A DNA stretch of 64,000 bases, taken from assembly GCA_002255925.1 (NCBI GenBank), contig NKIH01000006.1, forward strand, positions 248,001 through 312,000, in the 5' to 3' direction. Source of the DNA: Burkholderiales bacterium PBB6. Its GTDB lineage: Bacteria > Pseudomonadota > Gammaproteobacteria > Burkholderiales > Burkholderiaceae_C. Positions 18,698 through 27,634 of the stretch are shown here, in pieces (the first letter of the stretch is position 1; each line of letters begins with the position of its first letter). The position numbers and the translations under genes are program-made. Below the pieces are notes generated by a model, which had not been told where the DNA came from, searched no databases, and saw only the letters and a program-made list of their open reading frames with translations.

Positions 18698-21509
18698 CCA
18701 GCATGGCTTGCGCGCGCTGGCGCGTCGCGCCTTCCGACTTGCTCACCACCTCTTCGAGCAGATCGCGGGCACCTTCGGTGTCACCGATGCGGCGGAATTC
18801 GTCCGCCAGCTCGATCTTGCGGGCGAGCGGGTCGCCATCATCGTCAGCCTCGCCGAGGCCAGACACGGCGAAGTCCATCGGCGCGCCACGCTCGGTGGTC
18901 GGCTCATCCAGATCCACCGGGGCCGTTGGCACGGGGGCCGGCGGAACATCCAGGTCCAGATTGAACGAATCGGCATCCAGCGCCACTTCGCCTTGGGCTG
19001 GCGCGGACGCCGGCTTGTCGTCGAGGTCGAGCGACAGATCGCCGAAGTCGAAATCGGAGGCCGGTGCAGCCACAGGCGCGGGCGGCGCAGGCGCGTCATC
19101 CAGCAAGCCGAGGTCAATCTCGATGTCATCATCGTCGGCCGGGGCCGGTGCCGGTGCGGGCACAGGTGCGGGCGACGGGGCCTGGGTGAAGGCCATCGGC
19201 TCAGAGGCGCCTTCCAGATCCTGCATGCCGGAGATGCCGGTGAACGGGCGGGTGTTCTCCAGACCGGTCAGCTTGGAAGCAGCATCCAAGTCGATGTCAA
19301 CGTCGAAGTCCGACTGCGGGCCTGCGGTGGAGCGGGCCTCGAAAGGCTGCGTCTTCTCGATCGGCGGGATGTCGTTCGGGCCACCTTCACGCATGTCGGG
19401 CGGTGCGTCCGACGAGGTGTCGATGTCCACTTCCATCATGCCGGCCGCGCCGTACAGCGAGTTGGCCGGGTCGATCTGACGGCCGAGTTCCTGGGCGTGC
19501 GCCCAGTCTTCGCCCTGACCGCCGGTGATGTCTTGCAGCTGCATGGCGTGCGACTCAAACGTCCGCACGTCAGCGCGCTTGGCATACACCTCCAGCAGCT
19601 TGGTGCGGATGGCGGGCCGGTTCGGCTCGCTGCGCAGGGCTTCCTTGAGGATTTCCTCTGCCTGCAGATCGCGGCCGTAGGCCAGATACACGTCCGCTTC
19701 GGCGACCGGGTCGACGTCACCGATGGCGTCGAGCTGGCTCAGCGAGTAGCTCAACGACGAGGACGACGAATTGCCGGCACCGTCGCGGGTATCGACGCGC
19801 TGGCCGCCGCTGACGCCAAAGAACGAGTCAGGTTGCAGCTTGCTCTCGATGAACGAGGTTTCGTTGCCGTTGTCCTGGCCACGGCGACGCAGACGCATCA
19901 CGCCCAGACCGGCCAGCAGCGCCACCAGCGACACAGCGCCTGGCAGCACGAACGGGTTGCTCGTCAGCGAATCCAGGAAGCTTTCTTCCTGTGCTGGCAC
20001 GGGCGGCATGGCCGGTGCCTTGGGCTGCGACGCAGCCGATGCAGGCTGGGATGCCGAAGCCGGCACCACAGGCGTAGAAGCGGCCACCACCGGCGCGGAA
20101 GCCGCGACAGCGACGGGCGCGGAGGCCGGTGCGGACGCTGCAGCCACCGGAGCCGAAGCCGCTGCGGCAACCACAGGCGCCGGTGCAGCTGGCTTGACCG
20201 CCGAAGCGGCGACGGGCGCAGCGGCTGGCGCAGCGACTGAGGCCGGCTTGGCAGGCACAGGTGCCGGCGGCACGACGGGTGCAGCAGCCACGGTCGGGCG
20301 AGGCACGGCTGGCGCCGGGGCAGCAGCCACCACCGGCGACGGTGCCGAAGCCGTGGCGGCCGGCTTCGTGCCTGCCTGCAACTTCTTCAATTCAGCGACG
20401 TTGCGAGCCAGTTCGGCCACGCGGGCATCAGCGGCCTTGCGCTCGGTGTCCTTGGAGACCTTGGCTTCCGGCACGGCAGAAGCAGCATTCGCACGCGACA
20501 GCTTGAGCTGGTCCGGCGTCAGCGCCACATCGGCCTTGCGGTCCTTCACGGCCGCCTCGACCTTGCCGGTGGCCTGGCGAGCAGGCTCGGTGGTCTTGAC
20601 CTGCGGCGCGGCCGTGGCCACGCGCTGGCGGAAGCTCGAGAAATCGGCGCTGTGCGCCTGGATGACCTTGCGGGCCTCGGCTTGAGAAGCCGCAGCAGCA
20701 GCCTGCTCATCCGGCAGCGACAACACGGCACCGGCCTTCAGGCGGTTCATGTTGTTGTTGACGAAGGCCTGCTCGTTGTTGCGGTACAGCGCCACCAGCA
20801 TCTGGTCCAGCGAGACGCCAGCGCGCTGGTTCGCAGCCGCGATCGACGACAGCGTGTCGCCAGAACGAACCTTGACGGTGTCTGCCCCGGCTGCCGGCGC
20901 AGGCGCCGATGCAGCAGGCTTGACCGGCTTCGGTGCAGCCGCCACGGGTGCAGCTGCAGGCGGGGTCGGCGGCGGCGAAGCGACAACCGGAGCGGGCACC
21001 GGTGCCGGCGGACGAGCCACCACAGGCGCGGCCGGCGCAGGCGCAGCGCTGATCACCGGAGAGGTGGTGGCAGCAGCCGGCGGCGGTGCGGTGCGCGGCG
21101 GATCGATCAGCAGGGTGTACGAGCGCTGGAGGCGGCCATTGGCCCAGGCGAAATCGAGGATGACGTCGACAAACGGTTCGCTGACCGACTTGTCGCCCGT
21201 CAGGCGAATGTAGGGACGACCGTCCGCGCGGCGGGCCAGTGTGGCCTGCGCGCCCTGGAGCACCTGGTTGAAGTCAACGCCGGCAGCGCGGAAGGCATCA
21301 GGTGCAGCCACCGACGCGCGCAGCGAAGCGGCCTCGTCGGGCGACAGACTGGTGATGTCAATCTCGGCGCGCAGCGGTTCGCCCAGCGTCGACTGGACAT
21401 TCAGCCGACCCAGGCTCAGCGCCGAAACAGTCGGGTGAACCACCAGCAGGGCAGCGGCCGCGACGGCGGAAAGCACGGGGCCATGGGCCCGGGATGAGGT
21501 GATCTTCAA
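18687..21509 (-). CDS. fimV: FimV-type pilus-assembly/polarity protein with LysM domain
   Basis: Large inner-membrane protein (940 residues) that links peptidoglycan to cytoplasmic polar or type IV pilus machinery. A signal sequence (about 1-30) leads to the FimV N-terminal domain beginning ALSLGRLNVQSTLGEPLRAE, a LysM-like motif (VKVRSGDTLSSIAAANQ), long Ala/Pro-rich stretches, a single membrane span (FVLPGAVSLVALLAGLGVM, around residue 530), an acidic cytoplasmic region, and a C-terminal FimV motif ending DLLEEVVSKSEGATRQRAQA. I place the start at a TTG at 21509 because GGAG lies 5 bp before it and it gives MKITSS-, the expected N-terminus; a further TTG at 21527 has no such site. May serve the MSHA-type pilus encoded further along. 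Confidence 0.92.
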   Translation of the reverse strand: MKITSSRAHGPVLSAVAAAALLVVHPTVSALSLGRLNVQSTLGEPLRAEIDITSLSPDEAASLRASVAAPDAFRAAGVDFNQVLQGAQATLARRADGRPYIRLTGDKSVSEPFVDVILDFAWANGRLQRSYTLLIDPPRTAPPPAAATTSPVISAAPAPAAPVVARPPAPVPAPVVASPPPTPPAAAPVAAAPKPVKPAASAPAPAAGADTVKVRSGDTLSSIAAANQRAGVSLDQMLVALYRNNEQAFVNNNMNRLKAGAVLSLPDEQAAAAASQAEARKVIQAHSADFSSFRQRVATAAPQVKTTEPARQATGKVEAAVKDRKADVALTPDQLKLSRANAASAVPEAKVSKDTERKAADARVAELARNVAELKKLQAGTKPAATASAPSPVVAAAPAPAVPRPTVAAAPVVPPAPVPAKPASVAAPAAAPVAASAVKPAAPAPVVAAAASAPVAAASAPASAPVAVAASAPVVAASTPVVPASASQPASAASQPKAPAMPPVPAQEESFLDSLTSNPFVLPGAVSLVALLAGLGVMRLRRRGQDNGNETSFIESKLQPDSFFGVSGGQRVDTRDGAGNSSSSSLSYSLSQLDAIGDVDPVAEADVYLAYGRDLQAEEILKEALRSEPNRPAIRTKLLEVYAKRADVRTFESHAMQLQDITGGQGEDWAHAQELGRQIDPANSLYGAAGMMEVDIDTSSDAPPDMREGGPNDIPPIEKTQPFEARSTAGPQSDFDVDIDLDAASKLTGLENTRPFTGISGMQDLEGASEPMAFTQAPSPAPVPAPAPAPADDDDIEIDLGLLDDAPAPPAPVAAPASDFDFGDLSLDLDDKPASAPAQGEVALDADSFNLDLDVPPAPVPTAPVDLDEPTTERGAPMDFAVSGLGEADDDGDPLARKIELADEFRRIGDTEGARDLLEEVVSKSEGATRQRAQAMLDEL

Positions 21510-21811
21510 AGCGTCTCCAGAACGCAATCAGCGAGCCGGAATTATCCGCCCGCTGCCAACGACAGTCAGCCCGCACTTGTCAGTTTCTGACGCGAAACGT
21601 AACAGGCGAGAAAACACTACGGTAACAAGCATATAGCTTGCCAAGCTCATGCAAAACGTCACATTTGCAGGAACGCTCGTTTTCACCCATTCGCGCCAAA
21701 GCCGATGTTGCCGGTGGGCAACGCGGCGAATCATCCAGATACAACTACGCCCGGTGTGCTTGCGCAGACCGGGCGTGGTTGGGTGCAGACGGGGCGCAAG
21801 GCCCCGAAACA
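21510..21811 (-). promoter_or_regulatory. asd-fimV intergenic region with hairpin
   Basis: A 302-bp gap without genes. Arms ACGCCCGGT (21747-21755) and ACCGGGCGT (21768-21776) form a 9-bp perfect stem 36 bp past the asd stop; no T-tract follows, so termination would be partial. The fimV-proximal half (21590-21670) is distinctly AT-richer than its surroundings and probably holds the fimV promoter, but no confident -35/-10 pair is visible. Confidence 0.45.
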
Positions 21812-22939
21812 TCACTTGTCGAGCAGGATGCGCAGCATGCGGCGCAGCGGTTCGGCAGCGCCCCACAGCAACTGGTCACCGATGGTGAACGCGCCGACGT
21901 ATTCCGGGCCCATCGCCAGCTTGCGGATGCGGCCGACGGGGATGGTCATCGTGCCGGTCACGGCCACGGGCGTCAGATCGGTGATCGTGGCCTCGCGGGT
22001 GTTCGGCACCACCTTCACCCACTCGTTGTCGGCGGCGATCATGGCTTCGATGTCAGCCAGCGGCACGTCCTTCTTGAGCTTGAAGGTCAGGGCCTGGCTG
22101 TGGCAGCGCATCGCACCGACACGCACGCAGAAACCGTCAACCGGAATGGCGGTCGAGCCGAAGCCCTCACCCAGGCCGAGGATCTTGTTGGTCTCGGCCA
22201 TGCCCTTCCACTCTTCCTTGGACATGCCGTTGCCCAGATCCTTGTCGATCCAGGGAATCAGCGAGCCGCCCAGGGGCACGCCGAAATTGGCCGTCTCAGC
22301 GCCGGTGAGGGCACGCTGCTTGGCGATGACCTTGCGGTCGATCTCGAGGATCGCGCTCTTCGGGTCGTCCAGCAGGGCCTTGACCTCGGCATTCAGCGTG
22401 CCGTACTGCGTCAGCAGCTCGCGCATGTGCTGGGCACCGCCGCCGGAAGCGGCCTGGTAGGTCTGGGTGCTCATCCACTCGACCAGACCGGCCTTGTAGA
22501 GCGCGCCCACGCCCATCAGCATGCAGCTGACGGTGCAGTTGCCGCCGACCCAGTTCTTGCCGCCCTTGGCCAGCGCGTCCTTGATCACCGGCATGTTGAC
22601 CGGGTCCAGGATGATGACCGCGTCGGATTCCATGCGCAGCGTCGAAGCCGCATCGATCCAGTGGCCGTTCCAGCCGGCTGCGCGCAGCTTCGGGAACACC
22701 GCGGTGGTGTAGTCGCCGCCCTGGGCGGTGATGATGATGTCGCAGCGCTTGAGCGCGTCGATGTCGAACGCGTCTTGCAGCGTGGTTTCGTTCTTCGCCA
22801 TCGACGGGGCCTTGCCGCCCGAGTTCGAGGTCGAGAAGAACAGCGGTTCAATCAGGTCAAAGTCGCCTTCGGCAACCATGCGGTCCATGAGGACAGAGCC
22901 CACCATGCCGCGCCATCCGACCAATCCAACGAGTGCCAT
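21812..22939 (-). CDS. asd: Aspartate-semialdehyde dehydrogenase
   Basis: NADPH-dependent reduction of aspartyl phosphate to aspartate semialdehyde, the branch point to lysine/diaminopimelate, threonine and methionine; 375 residues. The NADP loop [16 protein letters not shown] (residues 5-20) and active-site cysteine in [10 protein letters not shown] (about 135) match the Gram-negative Asd type, and [13 protein letters not shown] contains conserved substrate-binding residues. Lies between leuB (96 bp) and fimV, as in other Burkholderiales. Confidence 0.97.
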   Translation of the reverse strand: MALVGLVGWRGMVGSVLMDRMVAEGDFDLIEPLFFSTSNSGGKAPSMAKNETTLQDAFDIDALKRCDIIITAQGGDYTTAVFPKLRAAGWNGHWIDAASTLRMESDAVIILDPVNMPVIKDALAKGGKNWVGGNCTVSCMLMGVGALYKAGLVEWMSTQTYQAASGGGAQHMRELLTQYGTLNAEVKALLDDPKSAILEIDRKVIAKQRALTGAETANFGVPLGGSLIPWIDKDLGNGMSKEEWKGMAETNKILGLGEGFGSTAIPVDGFCVRVGAMRCHSQALTFKLKKDVPLADIEAMIAADNEWVKVVPNTREATITDLTPVAVTGTMTIPVGRIRKLAMGPEYVGAFTIGDQLLWGAAEPLRRMLRILLDK

Positions 22940-23035
22940 GTCTAAATTTCCTAGTGTGGTGCGTTGCCCTGAACCCCGGAACCTCCCGGCTCGTTCGCCG
23001 GGGTCCAGGTGTTGGGGCGAGACGAAACCGAGCTG

Positions 23036-24133
23036 TCAGCTCTTGGTAATCGTTTTGCCGGTGATGGCCGCAACCACGGCATCACCCATCTCACGCGTGC
23101 CCACCTTCTGGGTGCCCTCGCTCCAGATGTCCGGCGTGCGGTAGCCGGCAGCCAGCACCGATTTGACGGCCGACTCGATACGGTCGGCAGCCTCGGGCTG
23201 TTGGAGTGAGAAACGGAGCATCATGGCAGCGGACAGGATTGTAGCCAATGGATTGGCCACGCCCTTGCCGGCGATGTCGGGGGCGCTGCCGTGGCTGGGC
23301 TCATACAGGCCCTGGCCCTTGGCATTCAATGAGGCCGAAGGCAGCATGCCGATCGAGCCGGTCAGCATCGAGGCCTCATCAGACAGGATGTCGCCGAACA
23401 TGTTGCCGGTGAACAGCACGTCGAACTTCTTCGGCGCCTTCACCAACTGCATCGCGGCGTTGTCGACGTACATGTGCTCGAGCTCGACGTCCGGGTACTC
23501 CTTGTGCACCTCGGTCACCACGTCCTTCCAGAACTGGAAGGTCTCCAGCACATTGGCCTTGTCGACCGACGTGACCTTCTTGCTGCGCTTGCGGGCGGCC
23601 TGGAAGGCGACGTGGGCGATGCGCTCGATCTCCGGGCGCGAGTAGCGCATGGTGTCGAAGGCTTCTTCAGCGCCGGGGAAATGCCCGTCGGTGGCGATGC
23701 GGCGGCCACGCGGCTGGCCGAAGTAGATGTCGCCGGTCAGCTCGCGGATGATCAGGATGTCGAGGCCCGCGATCAGCTCGGGCTTCAGGCTGGACGCGCC
23801 CACCAGTTCCTCGTAGCAGATGGCCGGGCGGAAGTTGGCGAACAGGCCCAGGTGCTTGCGCAGGCCCAGGATGGCTTGCTCCGGGCGCAGCGGGCGGTCC
23901 AGCGTGTCGTACTTCCAGTCGCCCACCGCGCCGAACAGGATGGCGTCCGAGGCCTTGGCCAGGTTCAGCGTCGAGTCGGGCAGCGGGTGGCCATGAGCCT
24001 CGTAGGCGGCGCCGCCCACCTTGGCTTCTTCCATCTCGAACGGCAGGTCGAGCACGTTGAGCACGCGCACGGCCTCGGCCACGATCTCGGTCCCGATGCC
24101 ATCACCGGGCAGCACTGCAATCTTCATCGTCAT
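23036..24133 (-). CDS. leuB: 3-isopropylmalate dehydrogenase
   Basis: Oxidatively decarboxylates 3-isopropylmalate with NAD in leucine synthesis; 365 residues. Starts [20 protein letters not shown]; substrate arginines lie in the [22 protein letters not shown] region, and [24 protein letters not shown] carries the metal-binding aspartates, followed by [11 protein letters not shown]. The ATG at 24133 has AGAGA 8 bp upstream; the next Met two codons in (24127) is an alternative. 20 bp after leuD, in a leuC-leuD-leuB operon. Confidence 0.98.
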   Translation of the reverse strand: MTMKIAVLPGDGIGTEIVAEAVRVLNVLDLPFEMEEAKVGGAAYEAHGHPLPDSTLNLAKASDAILFGAVGDWKYDTLDRPLRPEQAILGLRKHLGLFANFRPAICYEELVGASSLKPELIAGLDILIIRELTGDIYFGQPRGRRIATDGHFPGAEEAFDTMRYSRPEIERIAHVAFQAARKRSKKVTSVDKANVLETFQFWKDVVTEVHKEYPDVELEHMYVDNAAMQLVKAPKKFDVLFTGNMFGDILSDEASMLTGSIGMLPSASLNAKGQGLYEPSHGSAPDIAGKGVANPLATILSAAMMLRFSLQQPEAADRIESAVKSVLAAGYRTPDIWSEGTQKVGTREMGDAVVAAITGKTITKS

Positions 24134-24153
24134 GGGGTTGTCTCTTTGTTTGC

Positions 24154-24804
24154 TCAGCCGACCAGGCGGGTATTCAGCCACGGCATCTTGGCCAGGCGCT
24201 CGGCCTCGTAGGCCTTGATCTTCTCGGCGTGACGCAGCGTCAGGCCGATGTCGTCAAACCCGTTCACCAGGCAGTACTTGCGGAAGGCCTGCACCTCGAA
24301 CGGCAGCTCGGTGCCGTCGGCCTTGATGACCACCTGGCGCGGCAGATCGACCGTCAGCTGGTAGCCCGGGAAGGCATGCACTTCATCGAACAGCGCCGCA
24401 ACCTGCGACTCCGACAACACGATCGGCAAGACGCCGTTCTTGAAGCAGTTGTTGAAGAAAATGTCGGCGAAGCTCGGCGCAATGATGGCGCGGAAGCCGT
24501 ATTGCTCCAGCGCCCAGGGCGCGTGTTCGCGGCTGGAGCCGCAGCCGAAGTTGTTGCGGGCCAGCAGCACGCTGGCGCCCTGGTAACGCGGCTGGTTCAG
24601 CACGAAGTCGGGGTTCGACTTGCGGGTGGCCGGATCCTGACCGGGCTCGCCGGCGTCCAGGTAGCGCCACTCATCGAACAGGTTCGGGCCGAAACCCGTG
24701 CGCTTGATCGACTTCAGGAATTGCTTCGGGATGATCGCGTCGGTGTCGACGTTCTCACGGTCCATCGGGGCCACGAGGCCCTTGTGCAGGGTAAATGCTT
24801 GCAT
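24154..24804 (-). CDS. leuD: 3-isopropylmalate dehydratase small subunit
   Basis: Swivelling domain of isopropylmalate isomerase, partner of LeuC; 216 residues. Starts [20 protein letters not shown] and contains [13 protein letters not shown] and [15 protein letters not shown], the hallmark of the aconitase small subunit. The frame is open upstream to 24921 but that part encodes a separate small lipoprotein in another frame. Placed 4 bp after that lipoprotein gene and 20 bp before leuB. Confidence 0.98.
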   Translation of the reverse strand: MQAFTLHKGLVAPMDRENVDTDAIIPKQFLKSIKRTGFGPNLFDEWRYLDAGEPGQDPATRKSNPDFVLNQPRYQGASVLLARNNFGCGSSREHAPWALEQYGFRAIIAPSFADIFFNNCFKNGVLPIVLSESQVAALFDEVHAFPGYQLTVDLPRQVVIKADGTELPFEVQAFRKYCLVNGFDDIGLTLRHAEKIKAYEAERLAKMPWLNTRLVG

Positions 24805-24808
24805 GGGA

Positions 24809-24934
24809 TTACTTCTTCTTGGCCGCGCCTTCGATGGACTCGCCGGCTTTCTGGATGTCCTTGCCGATGCCTTCAAAGGTGTTGCAGGCCGACAGCAGCG
24901 CCAGGGTGGCGACGACGACAAACAGCTTCTTCAT
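24809..24934 (-). CDS. Entericidin-like small lipoprotein
   Basis: A 41-residue protein, starting [20 protein letters not shown] and ending in EGAAKKK. A basic start, a hydrophobic core and the lipobox LSAC (Cys17) predict a signal-peptidase II lipoprotein with a mature part of only 25 residues, Lys-rich at the end and containing [14 protein letters not shown], as in the entericidin EcnA/EcnB family. It has a clear ribosome binding site (AAAGGAAA) and sits in the 144-bp gap between leuC and leuD, on the same strand, so it is part of the leu operon transcript. Function is unknown; E. coli entericidins have been described as a stationary-phase antidote/toxin lipoprotein pair, but only one gene exists here. 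Confidence 0.88.
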   Translation of the reverse strand: MKKLFVVVATLALLSACNTFEGIGKDIQKAGESIEGAAKKK

Positions 24935-24948
24935 GACGATGTTTCCTT

Positions 24949-26361
24949 TCAGGCCACGCGGCGCACGTCAACAAAATGGCCCGCCATCGCTGCCGCAGCG
25001 GCCATGGCCGGGCTGACGAGGTGGGTACGGCCGCCGGCGCCCTGGCGACCTTCGAAATTGCGGTTGCTGGTGGAGGCGCAACGCTCGCCCGGCTCCAGCC
25101 GGTCGGCGTTCATGGCCAGGCACATGCTGCAGCCCGGCTCACGCCACTCGAAACCCGCGGCGCGGAAGATCTGGTCCAGGCCTTCGGCTTCCGCCTGCGC
25201 CTTCACCAGGCCCGAGCCCGGCACCACCAGCGCCAGCTTCACGTTGCTCGCCACCCGGCCGCCCAGGTGCTTGACCACGGCGGCGGCTTCGCGCATGTCT
25301 TCAATGCGGCTGTTGGTGCACGAGCCGATGAACACCTTGTCGATGTGCACGTCGCTGATGGCCTTGTTCGGCTCCAGCGCCATGTACTGCAGAGCGCGCT
25401 CGATGGCGCCACGCTTGACGGCGTCCTTTTCCTTGTCCGGATCGGGGATGCGGTCTTCGATCGACAACACCATTTCCGGCGAGGTGCCCCAGGTGACCTG
25501 CGGCTGGATGCGGGCGGCGTCGAGCTCCACCACCTTGTCGAAGAAGGCGCCTTCGTCGGAGTGCAGCGTGCGCCAGTAGGTCACGGCCTGCTCCATCTCC
25601 ACGCCCTGCGGGCTGAACGGGCGGCCCTTCACGTAGGCCAGCGTGGTGTCGTCCACCGCCACCAGGCCGGCGCGTGCGCCCGCCTCGATGGCCATGTTGC
25701 ACACCGTCATGCGGCCTTCCATGCTCAGCGCACGAATGGCGGTGCCTGCGAATTCAATGGTGTAGCCCGTGCCGCCGGCCGTGCCGATCTTGCCGATGAT
25801 GGCCAGCACGATGTCCTTCGCGCCCACGCCCCGGGCCACTTGGCCGTCGACGCGGACCAGCATGTTCTTGGCCTTCTTGGCCAGCAGCGTCTGGGTGGCC
25901 AGCACGTGCTCCACCTCGGAAGTGCCGATGCCGTGGGCCAGCGCACCAAAGGCACCGTGGGTGCTGGTGTGGCTGTCGCCGCAGACCACCGTCATGCCCG
26001 GCAACGTGGCGCCCTGCTCCGGGCCGATCACGTGGACGATGCCCTGGCGCTTGTCGCTCATCTTGAACTGCGTGATACCGAAGCGATCGCAGTTGTTGTC
26101 GAGCGTGTCCACCTGCAGCTTGGAGATGGGGTCGGCAATGCCTTCGCTGCGGTCGGTCGTGGGCACGTTGTGGTCGCTCACGGCCAGATTGGCCGACAGG
26201 CGCCAGACCTTGCGGCCAGCGATGTCCAGGCCCTCGAACGCCTGCGGGCTGGTGACCTCATGCACCAGGTGGCGGTCGATATAGAGCGTGGCCGTGCCGT
26301 CTTCCTCGGTGTGGACGACGTGCTCGTCCCACAGCTTGTCATACAGGGTGCGTGCGGTCAT
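24949..26361 (-). CDS. leuC: 3-isopropylmalate dehydratase large subunit
   Basis: Aconitase-family [4Fe-4S] enzyme isomerising 2- to 3-isopropylmalate with LeuD; 470 residues. Cluster cysteines are in [12 protein letters not shown] (one) and [11 protein letters not shown] (two). [18 protein letters not shown] near residue 130 is a family signature. The ATG at 26361 ([16 protein letters not shown]) was chosen; the open frame continues to 26514 only through the LysR gene. First enzyme gene after the LysR regulator, 70 bp downstream of it. Confidence 0.98.
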   Translation of the reverse strand: MTARTLYDKLWDEHVVHTEEDGTATLYIDRHLVHEVTSPQAFEGLDIAGRKVWRLSANLAVSDHNVPTTDRSEGIADPISKLQVDTLDNNCDRFGITQFKMSDKRQGIVHVIGPEQGATLPGMTVVCGDSHTSTHGAFGALAHGIGTSEVEHVLATQTLLAKKAKNMLVRVDGQVARGVGAKDIVLAIIGKIGTAGGTGYTIEFAGTAIRALSMEGRMTVCNMAIEAGARAGLVAVDDTTLAYVKGRPFSPQGVEMEQAVTYWRTLHSDEGAFFDKVVELDAARIQPQVTWGTSPEMVLSIEDRIPDPDKEKDAVKRGAIERALQYMALEPNKAISDVHIDKVFIGSCTNSRIEDMREAAAVVKHLGGRVASNVKLALVVPGSGLVKAQAEAEGLDQIFRAAGFEWREPGCSMCLAMNADRLEPGERCASTSNRNFEGRQGAGGRTHLVSPAMAAAAAMAGHFVDVRRVA

Positions 26362-26431
26362 GTTGAGTCTCGGGTGTTTATGGTGCGCGGCCTGCCCTCT
26401 CAGGCGGCTGCGCCAGTTCAGGGTTGAATTG

Positions 26432-27331
26432 TCAGGGAAGTTGCTCAGGCTGCGCCAGTGCATCCACGAAGCGCTGCACCACGGCCGGCAGCACGGCCTG
26501 CTCGCGGGCGGCAATCAGGTAACGGCGACGCGCCCACGCCTCGTCCAGCGGGCGCACGTCGATGGCAAAAAGTCGGGCAAACCGGTGCGCCACGGCCGCG
26601 GGCAGCACCGCCACGCCCAGGCCAGCATCCACCAGCTGGGCAATCGCATCAAAACCGCGCACCTGCAGGCGGGCGTTCAGGGTGCGACCACGCTCCAGTG
26701 CGCGCTGCAGCATCAGCTCATGCACCGAGGCGCCGATGTGCAGGCCGACGATGTCGTAGTCCAGCAAGGCCTCGAAGGGCAGCGGCTCGGTGGCCGCTGA
26801 CAGCGCATGGCCACGCGGCAGCACCACGGCCAGCTCGCCTTCCCGGTAGGGCCAGGCCTGCAGGCGGGCGTCCACCAGCGGCGGCGCAAACACGCCCACG
26901 TCGGCCCGCCCTTCGGCCACCGCCTGCTGCACGGCGGTGCTGGTCATGTCTTCCAGGCTGATGCGGATGTGCGGATGCTCCCGCGAGAACGCGGCCAGAT
27001 CAGCAGGCAGGCTCTCGGCAATCGCCGCCGCATTGGCCGCGATGCGCAGATGCCCCTTGATGCCCCGGCTGAACTCCACCACTTCGCTTTCCAGCGCATG
27101 CAGCGAAGCGTTGAGCCCGCGGATATGGCGCACCAGCGCGCGGCCGGCTTCGGTGGGTTCCACACCGCGGGCGCGGCGCTCGAACAGCTGCACGCCCAGG
27201 CGGGTTTCCAGGTCTTTCAGTCGCTTGCTGGCGGCCGCCAACGCCAAATGCTCGCGCTCCGCGGCCCGCGTGATGTTGCGGGTCTCGGCAATGGCGAGCA
27301 CCAGATTGAGCGTGACGAGGTCGAAGCGCAT
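26432..27331 (-). CDS. LysR-family transcriptional regulator
   Basis: 299 residues: N-terminal winged helix-turn-helix (about 1-60; [20 protein letters not shown]) and a C-terminal substrate-binding domain (about 90-290) with the usual LysR two-lobe pattern. It is encoded on the same strand immediately before leuC, so it could control the leu operon in response to a pathway metabolite, but many LysR genes control divergent neighbours and none is divergent here. The ATG at 27331 gives [10 protein letters not shown], the standard LysR start; an in-frame start at 27388 lacks similarity. Ligand unknown. Confidence 0.9.
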   Translation of the reverse strand: MRFDLVTLNLVLAIAETRNITRAAEREHLALAAASKRLKDLETRLGVQLFERRARGVEPTEAGRALVRHIRGLNASLHALESEVVEFSRGIKGHLRIAANAAAIAESLPADLAAFSREHPHIRISLEDMTSTAVQQAVAEGRADVGVFAPPLVDARLQAWPYREGELAVVLPRGHALSAATEPLPFEALLDYDIVGLHIGASVHELMLQRALERGRTLNARLQVRGFDAIAQLVDAGLGVAVLPAAVAHRFARLFAIDVRPLDEAWARRRYLIAAREQAVLPAVVQRFVDALAQPEQLP

Positions 27332-27453
27332 GGCGGCTGCAAGGCACAGCAAACGAAGAAGGCGCGAAGAGGCCGCATGTGGCAGCAACGGATCGCCTCG
27401 GTCAGGCGAGCGTCACCGCTTTGGGGGGCGCCGGTAAGTACCCAACCAGCAGC

Positions 27454-27535
27454 CCTTCGCTGAAGCGAATGATGCGCGAAGGCTGAGCAAAGCGCACACG
27501 GGAGTTGTGAACCAAGCCTTCGCGCATGGCGAAGG
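27454..27535. repeat. Nested inverted repeat upstream of the LysR gene
   Basis: Inner arms of 13 bp are perfect: ATGCGCGAAGGCT (27472-27484) and AGCCTTCGCGCAT (27515-27527), loop 30 nt. Outer arms CCTTCGC (27454-27460) and GCGAAGG (27529-27535) are also complementary. It lies 123-204 bp before the LysR start in a 303-bp gap that is otherwise empty apart from the icd terminator. Could be an operator, a cruciform or a small structured RNA; function unknown. Confidence 0.6.
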
Positions 27536-27576
27536 ATAAATGATCTCATCCCATCGCCCCACCCCAGGCACAGGCG

Positions 27577-27602
27577 AAAAAAAGCCACCCGAAGGTGGCT
27601 TT
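27577..27602 (-). terminator. Rho-independent terminator of icd
   Basis: On the minus strand GCCACC-TTCG-GGTGGC (27599-27584) forms a six-pair stem with a stable TTCG tetraloop, extended by flanking A-T pairs and followed by seven T residues (27583-27577). About 32 bp past the icd stop. Confidence 0.92.
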
Positions 27603-27634
27603 GTCAGCAGGCCGAGAACGGCCTCCTTGCTTGA

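Noticed and set aside
22940-23035. Terminator between leuB and asd
   Set aside because: ACCCCGG and CCGGGGT arms pair, but there is no T-tract on the minus strand, and the stem is short with a long loop.
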